DNA of 10,105 bases, taken from the NCBI GenBank assembly GCA_031285575.1, contig JAITVX010000165.1, positions 1-10,105 on the forward strand. Direction: 5' to 3'. The stretch's first letter is position 1, and the number at the start of each line of letters is the position of its first letter. A program made the position numbers and the translations under genes. The notes under the pieces are model-generated. The model did not search any database. It was not told the origin of the DNA and saw only the letters and a program-made list of their open reading frames with translations. Of this stretch, positions 5,449 to 10,105 are shown piece after piece. This DNA comes from Bacteroidales bacterium. GTDB taxonomy: Bacteria > Bacteroidota > Bacteroidia > Bacteroidales > VadinHA17.

Positions 5449-7211
5449 TGCTTCATATACATGTCAAAGTAAAGGCCGCGCGCATTCAGCAGCTCTTCGT
5501 GGCTGCCCGATTCTGTAATTTTCCCCCTGTCGAGCACAAAAATCCTGTCGGCCATCGACACGCTGGCCATCCTGTGGCTTACAAGCAGTGCAGTGCGGCC
5601 GTTCACGGTGCTGCGGAAGCGGCTGAACAGTTCAAACTCCGCTTCGGCATCGAGTGCGCTCGACGGCTCGTCGAGAATTATTACCGGCGCCTGCCTGTAA
5701 AGCGACCGCGCCAGGGCTATCTTCTGCCACTCGCCAACGCTCAGCTCGCGGCTGCCGTCGAACATGTTGCCAATCTGCGTGCCGAGCCCTTCGGGCAGCG
5801 AGGCTATAAGGCTGCGCAGCCCTGCCCGGTCGGCCGACCTGACGATTCTTTCACCGTCATCGTCTGCAACATCGCCCAGCCTTATGTTTTCGCCAAGCGA
5901 AAGGTTGTAGAGCATAAAGTCCTGAAACGTTACCGCGAACTGCTTTCGGTACTGCAACGGGTCGAAGTGGCGAATATCCGTTCCGTCGAACGTTATCCGT
6001 CCCGAATCGGGGTCATACAGACGGCACAGCAGCCTTACCAGCGCACTTTTCCCCGCTCCGTTCGGGCCAACAATGGCAGCAACCTCACCCCGTTTCAGTT
6101 CAAACGATATGCCGTCGAGTGTTTTTACCGCATTGCCCGGATACGTAAACGACATGTTTTCTACCCTTATGCCGTTTTCGAGGTCTTTTACCGCAGCAAC
6201 AGGCTCTGCTGCACAAATGCTGTCTTTAAGATGAAGAAACTCAAATGCGTCGGCAACAAAAAGACTGTCTTCATAAAGCCCCGACACAGCTGCCATCAGC
6301 TCCTTTATACTGGCCATTCCGTGCCTGAAGGCAAGCAGCGCCATTGCCATTGTGCCGAGCGACAGCACGCCGGCAAGCGTTTGCCGCGCCGTAAAAAGAA
6401 GTATGAACACAAACGCTGCCGTTTTAAACAGCGCCGAACACATCTCTATAACCGTTCGCCTGCCAATAATGTTCATCTCCCCCTTTTTCTGCTGCGCGAA
6501 CGACCGGTCAAACAGCCCCATGAAATACCGTCCCAAACCAAACAGGCGCAGCTCGCGCGACGGACGGTCGCCCGTAAGCAGCCAGCTGAAATATGCCGAC
6601 CTCCGCGCTTCCTGCGTCTGCTCCCTGCGCACGCCGTAAAGAATTGCCGAATATTTCAGCCGCAGCCACACGCCCGGTATGTTCACCGTAAGCAAAACAG
6701 CGGCAAGCAGCCAGTGCACCGTAAAAACCATCCCGGCAACAAGCAGCAGCGACACCCCGCCCTTAAGCAGCAGCACAATGTTGTTCAGAATTGAGTTTGG
6801 TCGCCACGGCGCCTCGCGCGAGGCGCGCGAAAGAATGTTGAAATATTCGGGGCGTTCAAAGTTTATCAGGTCGAGCGACACCGATTTTTCATGCAGCCTG
6901 CCATACATGAAACCCTCAAGCCTGTCGCTCTGGTTTTTTCTTACCCACGCACCGGCGTCGAACGACAGTTCGTCTGCAAGATACACCGCCGCCATTGCCG
7001 CAATTATTGCCGTAAGGCCATATCCCGCGGCCGCTGTACCCGTCTGCACCGACGCCGAAACAGTGTCGATAAACATTTTCACAAGCGCAAGCAGCGCAAG
7101 CGGCGCAACACTGCGTACTGCCGACAGCAGCACATTAGCCGCAGCCCACCACGGAGCGCTTTTCACTGCAAGCTTCAGCGACTCTGTAAAAAGTGAAAAC
7201 ATCCTGTTCAT
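5427..7211 (-). CDS. ABC exporter, fused permease and ATPase (peptidase-less, NisT/SpaT-like)
   Basis: 594 residues from ATG at 7211. The N-terminal half (about 20-310) is a type IV exporter membrane domain with hydrophobic stretches near 22-50, 61-80, 145-180 and 262-295. The ATPase domain (about 347-590) is complete: Walker A GPNGAGKS (382-389), Q-loop Gln430, signature LSVGEWQ (490-496), Walker B IILDEP with Glu515, D-loop ALD, and H-loop His546. The signature is LSVGE rather than LSGGQ, and EWQKIALAR plus the NFERPEYFNILSRA helix resemble lantibiotic-type exporters such as NisT and SpaT. There is no N-terminal C39 peptidase. It would act as a homodimer in the inner membrane or as a heterodimer with an unseen partner. 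No precursor peptide or modification gene is nearby, so the substrate is unknown. A DUF6261 gene ends 23 bp upstream on the same strand, suggesting an operon. A GC hairpin overlaps the last codons. Confidence 0.93.
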   Translation of the reverse strand: MNRMFSLFTESLKLAVKSAPWWAAANVLLSAVRSVAPLALLALVKMFIDTVSASVQTGTAAAGYGLTAIIAAMAAVYLADELSFDAGAWVRKNQSDRLEGFMYGRLHEKSVSLDLINFERPEYFNILSRASREAPWRPNSILNNIVLLLKGGVSLLLVAGMVFTVHWLLAAVLLTVNIPGVWLRLKYSAILYGVRREQTQEARRSAYFSWLLTGDRPSRELRLFGLGRYFMGLFDRSFAQQKKGEMNIIGRRTVIEMCSALFKTAAFVFILLFTARQTLAGVLSLGTMAMALLAFRHGMASIKELMAAVSGLYEDSLFVADAFEFLHLKDSICAAEPVAAVKDLENGIRVENMSFTYPGNAVKTLDGISFELKRGEVAAIVGPNGAGKSALVRLLCRLYDPDSGRITFDGTDIRHFDPLQYRKQFAVTFQDFMLYNLSLGENIRLGDVADDDGERIVRSADRAGLRSLIASLPEGLGTQIGNMFDGSRELSVGEWQKIALARSLYRQAPVIILDEPSSALDAEAEFELFSRFRSTVNGRTALLVSHRMASVSMADRIFVLDRGKITESGSHEELLNARGLYFDMYMKQAGAAQA

Positions 7212-7234
7212 GTTACCACCTGCCGCCTGTGGCG

Positions 7235-7906
7235 CTACTTATACTTCTCAATCACCGCATTAAGGCGGCGTATAAAGTTTTCAAGCACTTCGCCGCCCTC
7301 CACAATCATAAGCGCGTCGATGCGCTCGGTTATTACGCGATACGCAGCATCAACCTGCGGCCTCACCTGCTTCATCACAAGGTCGGTGCGGCTTGCCATT
7401 TCGTCGTATCGGTTTTTCACCAGCCTTTCAAATTCGTTGTTGGCTTTTTCGAGCTCCTGCACAAACGACGTCAGGCTAATCGTTTTAATATCCTCGGCAC
7501 GCGCACCCTTCAGCTCCTGCAGCAGGTTGGTTATCGACGATGTTTTTTCGTTTATCGGCTTCCTGGCAATATTTCCGAAAGTGTCGAACACAACCTGCAG
7601 CTGCCGTGCAGCAACCTGCATGTCTTGCCAGAAAAGGTTCAGCATTCCCGTGTTAATTGTTACCATTCCTCTGTAAACCGTGTTGCGCCTGCGGTCGGCA
7701 ACCTTCATATCTTCCGTCAAAATGCTTTTCGATATCCTGTTCATCGCCGTATCTTCCTGCCCAAACAGCGCAAGCCATGCGTTAAACTGCGGCTCAATCT
7801 TCAGCGCCTGCGGTGTAAACTGAACAACAATGTCGCGAAACTCCGTGTGATACTGGAAATGCCCGTCGTTGCGAAGCGATGTAAACTTAATTTTGTCAAT
7901 TTTCAT
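7235..7906 (-). CDS. DUF6261 family protein
   Basis: The preferred start is ATG at 7906 (MKIDKIKFTSLRNDGHFQYHTEF), giving 223 residues. An upstream in-frame ATG at 7939 would add MFFIITLNNIY, which lacks family resemblance and runs into the AT-rich stretch. The sequence resembles what I recall of DUF6261, a Bacteroidota-restricted family of unknown function that opens with a SLRNxEHFQFHTEF-like motif. It has no signal peptide or membrane segment and is predicted all-helical, with heptad-like stretches around NLFWQDMQVAARQLQVVF and FVQELEKANNEFERLVKNRYDEMASR, so it is probably cytoplasmic. The stop TAG is 23 bp from the exporter start, suggesting co-transcription. A 42-bp repeat array lies directly upstream, probably in the mRNA leader. 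A link with the exporter is only positional. Confidence 0.8.
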   Translation of the reverse strand: MKIDKIKFTSLRNDGHFQYHTEFRDIVVQFTPQALKIEPQFNAWLALFGQEDTAMNRISKSILTEDMKVADRRRNTVYRGMVTINTGMLNLFWQDMQVAARQLQVVFDTFGNIARKPINEKTSSITNLLQELKGARAEDIKTISLTSFVQELEKANNEFERLVKNRYDEMASRTDLVMKQVRPQVDAAYRVITERIDALMIVEGGEVLENFIRRLNAVIEKYK

Positions 7907-7913
7907 ATAAATA

Positions 7914-8219
7914 TTATTTAAGGTAATTATAAAAAACATGCTTCATCATAAAAGCGTCGGCCGACGGCCGGGCGTTGCACCCCTGCAACACAAAAGCGTC
8001 GGCCGACGGCCGGGCGTTGCACCCCTGCAGCACAAAAGCGTCAGCCGACGGCCGGGCGTTGCAGCCCTGCAACACAAAAGCGTCGGCCGACGGCCGGGCG
8101 TTGCAGCCCTGCAGCACAAAAGCGTCGGCCGACGGCCGGATATTTCCGGCCGCAAACATGCCTTTATACGTTATGCCGCTCTGCATCGCTGCTGTGTTCT
8201 TTAATAGAAAATGATACAT
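7914..8219 (-). CDS. Doubtful repeat-encoded leader ORF (14-residue repeats)
   Basis: A 101-codon open frame runs from ATG at 8219 to a stop at 7914-7916, ending 7 nt before the preferred DUF6261 start. Most of it is the 42-bp array read as FVLQGCNARPSADA repeated four times plus a partial copy, framed by MYHFLLKNTAAMQSGITYKG and FMMKHVFYNYLK. Because 42 is divisible by three, the frame survives any change in copy number. At least three other frames through the array are also open, so openness is weak evidence. A candidate promoter lies just upstream, placing the ATG almost at the transcription start. I think it more likely that this is non-coding leader sequence. Confidence 0.2.
   Translation of the reverse strand: MYHFLLKNTAAMQSGITYKGMFAAGNIRPSADAFVLQGCNARPSADAFVLQGCNARPSADAFVLQGCNARPSADAFVLQGCNARPSADAFMMKHVFYNYLK
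7950..8139. repeat. 42-bp tandem repeat array with nested palindromes (4 full units plus a partial)
   Basis: The core AAAAGCGTCGGCCGACGG starts at 7950, 7992, 8034, 8076 and 8118, an exact 42-bp period; the last copy stops after 22 bp. Within each unit GTCGGCCGAC is a perfect palindrome (changed to GTCAGCCGAC in the third copy), CGGCCG recurs around one A, and the second half is GTTGCA followed by CCCC, CCCG or GCCC-like bases and TGCA, which forms a TTGCAG-CC-CTGCAA stem in some copies. Variable positions are few (C/G and A/G near the second stem). There are no unique spacers. The array lies between a minus-strand promoter candidate and the DUF6261 start, so if that promoter is real it is transcribed in a leader of about 310 nt. 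Confidence 0.95.
8133..8152. repeat. 8-bp GC-rich hairpin closing the 42-bp array
   Basis: CGGCCGGA (8133-8140) and TCCGGCCG (8145-8152) are exact inverted repeats around TATT. The left arm is the broken end of the fifth array copy, so the array stops inside a new palindrome. Confidence 0.75.
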
Positions 8220-8223
8220 AATG

Positions 8224-8257
8224 CAAATGTAATTAAGTTTTCATATAAAAAAACAAA
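8224..8257 (-). promoter_or_regulatory. Candidate minus-strand promoter reading into the array and the DUF6261 gene
   Basis: On the minus strand TTTG (8257-8254) precedes TACATTTG (8231-8224) with a 22-bp gap. The -7 element matches TAnnTTTG exactly; the spacing is 1 bp above the common range. Transcription would start near 8218, giving an mRNA leader of about 310 nt that contains the entire 42-bp array before the DUF6261 ATG at 7906. Confidence 0.5.
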
Positions 8258-8305
8258 ATATGCAGCAGCCTGCAATTATTTCCCCCTGAAGCATCCGTAT
8301 TTGCC

Positions 8306-8713
8306 GATGCGCTTCAACCCCCTGTTCGCCATTGCGAACGCAAGGCACGAAGCGCGAAGCAACCGGGTTTTACGAGCCCGGCAGCGCCGTCATTGCGAAG
8401 GTAAAGCCTGAAGCAACCGAGTTTACGAGCTCGGCGAAGCCAACCGTAGCGAAGCGGAGCTCGACGAAGTCAATCCATGTTATGTTCCTGATTGCTTCAA
8501 CCCTGCGGGTTTCGCAATGACGAAGAAAAAAGCGCCGTCATGCGAGGCGGAACGGCGAAGCAATTCATGCGGCACGCTTTTTCTGGATTGCTTCACCACT
8601 GCGTGGTTCGCAATGACGGAATGTCGTCATTGCGAAGGCAAAGCCTGAAGCAACCGAGTTTACGAGCTCGGCGAAGCCAACCGTAGCGAAGCGGAGCTCG
8701 GCGAAGCCAATCC
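8306..8713. repeat. Island of CGTCATTGCGAA/TTCGCAATGACG palindromic repeats
   Basis: This gene-free stretch is built of one repeat family in both orientations. Two 89-bp direct copies (8388-8476 and 8625-8713) differ at three bases. Two 33-bp inverted copies (8490-8522 and 8586-8618) begin GATTGCTTC and end TTCGCAATGACG. A shorter forward copy is at 8536-8566, and degenerate copies are at 8306-8387. The first forward/inverted pair (8388-8522) is bounded by perfect 12-bp terminal inverted repeats. Repeats of this CGTCATTGC...GCAATGACG type are, from memory, common intergenic elements in Bacteroidota and other phyla. No transposase of its own is present. The many open frames here are by-products of the repeat. 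Confidence 0.9.
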
Positions 8714-8886
8714 GGAAAACAGGCTTACCTGATCATGGAAGTAAATAACTTCTTTTTTCAAAACCGCGCATTTTGATTTCAAATAGTCCACCGCCCAATC
8801 TGTTAATTATTTCCATATAAGGGCAATAGCCCGATAACTTATAAAAATGTTTCACACGAACATACTTTTATGTGGAAAAAAGAATA
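8714..8886. other. Non-coding spacer before the AraC-family gene
   Basis: No gene is visible. It contains a small GGGC-AATA-GCCC hairpin (8821-8832) and ACATA-CTTT-TATGT (8860-8873), an inverted repeat 14 bp before the presumed -7 element that could be an operator. The region is AT-rich, unlike the repeat island to its left. Confidence 0.5.
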
Positions 8887-8894
8887 TACATTTG
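8887..8894 (+). promoter_or_regulatory. -7 element for the AraC-family gene
   Basis: TACATTTG matches TAnnTTTG, 26 nt before the ATG at 8920. No clear -33 TTTG is present at 19-21 bp upstream; the small inverted repeat at 8860-8873 occupies that position, so activation by a bound regulator is possible. Confidence 0.55.
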
Positions 8895-8906
8895 CATTTG
8901 TTGAAA

Positions 8907-8913
8907 AAGGAGG
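8907..8913 (+). promoter_or_regulatory. Perfect Shine-Dalgarno sequence of the AraC-family gene
   Basis: AAGGAGG lies 6 nt before the ATG at 8920. Bacteroidota genes rarely use strong Shine-Dalgarno pairing, and the other starts in this window lack it, so this site is unusual and also fixes the start codon. Confidence 0.8.
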
Positions 8914-8919
8914 TGCAGT

Positions 8920-9906
8920 ATGTCACAAAAACTTTCAAGCGAAGAAACAAGGGTTAGCCCGGAAGAACCGGTTGTAGCGCCGGTTTCCGAAAGTGGCAGT
9001 TTGCGGCGTATCAGATACACGGTGCACGAATCGCCCGACTGCCTTATTTACGACCGTTCCGAAAAACCACAGATATACCTTTACGATGTTTACGACGGCG
9101 GCATTACGCACCACACCAAACTTACCAACCACGTTATAGGCTTCGTGCTCGAAGGCTCCATCAGCATCACCTTCCCCGACAAAGCGAGACATCTGCACCG
9201 TAAAGGGCAAATGCTGTTCATGCCTTCCGGAAGCATCTTCACATGGAACTTCCAGGAATATACCCAGCTGCTGGTTTACCGGCTGCACAACCCCGGCTTC
9301 AGGCTGTGCGAAAAATTCCCCGTTGAAAGCCTCTACGTCGAAGACTCCAAGTATCTGTGGCCCGAACAGGGCAGCCAGGAAACGAAACCAAAGGAACGGT
9401 TCAGCATGCTGAAAATACACCCCGGCCTGCTGCAGCGCCTCGAATCTGTGCGCGACTGCTTTACCGACGGCATAAGGTGCAAAAAATTCTTTGAAATGGA
9501 AATCGAAGCTTTCTTCATCCTCATCCGCTGCTACTACGACAAGAAGGAACTCTATTCGTTCATGCGCTTCATTATGACGGGCAACATGGTTTTCACCGAA
9601 TACGTGCGGCTGCGGTGGAAAGAATACTATACCGTATCCGAGCTGGCCTCCTCAATGAGCATGTCAGCCAAACACTTCTCAAGGCAATTCGTACAGTTCT
9701 TCGGCCAGCGGCCGTCGGTGTGGATGGCCAACAACCGCGCCAGGCTCATTTTCGACGAACTTACTGCATCCAACAAGCCACTGAAGCAGATTGCTTTCGA
9801 CAACGGGTTCAGTTCCATTTCGCAGTTTTCCATATTTACGAAAAAAATGCTGGGCAAAAACGCTACCGAAATACGCAACGGAGAAGGGGCATACCCCGAC
9901 AATTAA
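8920..9906 (+). CDS. AraC-family transcriptional regulator
   Basis: 328 residues. The N-terminal region, after a Glu/Pro/Ser-rich lead (1-30), looks like a cupin-type sensing domain (about 50-130: HVIGFVLEGSISITFPDKARHLHRKGQMLFMPSGSIFTWNF, a typical jelly-roll run with a GxxxFxPxG turn). The C-terminal domain (about 230-322) has two helix-turn-helix motifs: YTVSELASSMSMSAKHFSRQF (237-257) and KPLKQIAFDNGFSSISQFSIFTKK (286-309), followed by the AraC hallmark LGKNATEIR. It should bind DNA as a cytoplasmic activator or repressor in response to an unknown ligand. The start is fixed by AAGGAGG 6 nt upstream, after a TACATTTG -7 element. No metabolic or surface genes are next to it, so the target is unknown. 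An insertion-sequence end lies 15-50 bp after the stop and may have separated it from its original neighbours. Confidence 0.93.
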   Translation: MSQKLSSEETRVSPEEPVVAPVSESGSLRRIRYTVHESPDCLIYDRSEKPQIYLYDVYDGGITHHTKLTNHVIGFVLEGSISITFPDKARHLHRKGQMLFMPSGSIFTWNFQEYTQLLVYRLHNPGFRLCEKFPVESLYVEDSKYLWPEQGSQETKPKERFSMLKIHPGLLQRLESVRDCFTDGIRCKKFFEMEIEAFFILIRCYYDKKELYSFMRFIMTGNMVFTEYVRLRWKEYYTVSELASSMSMSAKHFSRQFVQFFGQRPSVWMANNRARLIFDELTASNKPLKQIAFDNGFSSISQFSIFTKKMLGKNATEIRNGEGAYPDN

Positions 9907-9920
9907 GCGAAGCGAAAAAC

Positions 9921-9972
9921 AATAGACCTCTTCGGGAAATAACATACTGCATATTTCCCGAAGAAGTCTATT
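9921..9972. repeat. 20-bp inverted repeat: IS end and/or terminator of the AraC-family gene
   Basis: The arms 9921-9940 and 9953-9972 are complementary with one mismatch (core AGACCTCTTCGGGAAAT versus ATTTCCCGAAGAAGTCT) around a 12-nt loop, 14 nt after the AraC stop. Followed by TCTAATTAC, it lacks a strong T-run. Because a transposase gene ends 49 bp further right, one or both arms may be the terminal inverted repeat of that insertion sequence. ISL3-family ends often begin GGCTCTTC-like, which resembles the CCTCTTCGGGAAAT core. Confidence 0.7.
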
Positions 9973-10020
9973 CTAATTACATCCCGCCCTGCGGGGCATT
10001 AAATATAGAAGAAATAAGGT

Positions 10021-10105
10021 TCATTCGACAAATGCGTAGTTTTTCACATGCATAGCTAATATTTTGAGTTCAAAGAATGGTTGGTCTCTGTATCCGTATG
10101 CTTTT
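10021..10105 (-). CDS. Transposase C-terminus (ISL3-like), cut by window edge
   Basis: The minus strand encodes KAYGYRDQPFFELKILAMHVKNYAFVE and a TGA stop at 10021-10023; 27 residues are visible. The pattern AYGYRDxxFFxLKIL is the conserved C-terminal end I recall from ISL3-family DDE transposases (GYRNxxxFxLKIL-like). The catalytic region lies right of the window. The element would end to the left, near the inverted repeat at 9921-9972. ISL3 is my best assignment; another DDE family remains possible. Whether the copy is intact cannot be seen. Confidence 0.68.
   Translation of the reverse strand, partial: KAYGYRDQPFFELKILAMHVKNYAFVE
10021..10105 (-). mobile_element. End of an insertion sequence extending to the right
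   Basis: Inferred from the transposase 3' end together with the adjacent inverted repeat. The exact left boundary is probably between 9921 and 9972; target duplications cannot be judged because the other end is outside. Confidence 0.6.

Noticed and set aside
5499..6794. Long plus-strand open frame opposite the ABC exporter (431 codons)
   Set aside because: It is antisense to a gene with all ATPase motifs; its translation is rich in Arg, His and Gln and shows no domain.
7193..7921. Plus-strand open frame opposite the DUF6261 gene (242 codons)
   Set aside because: Antisense shadow of a gene with family resemblance; no start context or motif.
7950..8139. Regular repeats that might be a CRISPR array
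   Set aside because: The units are contiguous 42-bp tandem copies without unique spacers, and no cas gene is present.
8211..8686. Several 60-70-codon plus-strand frames in the palindromic repeat island
   Set aside because: They are by-products of the repeat sequence and change frame between repeat copies.
8920..9972. Invertible promoter or phase-variation switch around the AraC gene
   Set aside because: The inverted repeats at 9921-9972 are both on the downstream side and only 12 nt apart; no partner repeat is found upstream of the gene.
1..10105. Defence system, toxin-antitoxin pair or biosynthetic cluster
   Set aside because: No nuclease, toxin, antitoxin, modification enzyme or precursor peptide is recognisable; the exporter alone is not enough.

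Overview
The window looks like a Bacteroidota chromosome, most likely order Bacteroidales. Promoters fit the Bacteroidota pattern TTTG-N19-21-TAnnTTTG, most start codons lack a Shine-Dalgarno sequence, and the gene content (an LptF/LptG permease, RecF followed by a DUF721/DciA protein, DUF4197 and DUF6261 proteins) fits that group. Core genes use many ATA (Ile) and AGG (Arg) codons and are fairly GC-rich, whereas the first 1.2 kb is visibly more AT-rich.

Layout. (1) 1-1317: a minus-strand tyrosine recombinase, cut by the left edge, lies just beyond the 3' end of a tRNA-Val(GAC) gene, with a repeat-rich AT spacer between them. This is the usual arrangement of an integrative element that used the tRNA 3' end as attB; the element would extend left out of the window. 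(2) 1372-2132: a minus-strand DUF4197 lipoprotein gene whose 3' end carries a frame-breaking 47-bp tandem duplication. (3) 2324-5396: plus-strand housekeeping genes, namely an LptF/LptG-family permease (LPS export), then recF and an overlapping DUF721/DciA-type gene (DNA repair and replication). (4) 5427-7906, minus strand: a DUF6261 gene followed 23 bp later by a peptidase-less, NisT/SpaT-like ABC exporter half-transporter, probably one transcript ending in a strong hairpin that overlaps the last codons of the exporter gene.

(5) 7950-8713 holds no conventional gene but two unrelated repeat systems. One is a 42-bp GC-rich tandem array with nested palindromes, between a candidate minus-strand promoter and the DUF6261 start, which can be read as a 14-residue peptide repeat. 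The other is an island of CGTCATTGCGAA...TTCGCAATGACG palindromic repeats in which two inverted copies differ by two compensatory base-pair changes. (6) 8920-9906: an AraC-family regulator with an unusually perfect Shine-Dalgarno sequence. (7) 9921-10105: a 20-bp-arm inverted repeat and the C-terminal end of a minus-strand transposase (ISL3-like), i.e. the end of an insertion sequence placed just behind the AraC gene.

I see no complete new multi-gene system. The most promising signals are the tRNA-linked integration boundary with mismatches confined to the tRNA 3' half, the 42-bp array in a probable leader, and the covarying hairpin repeats.
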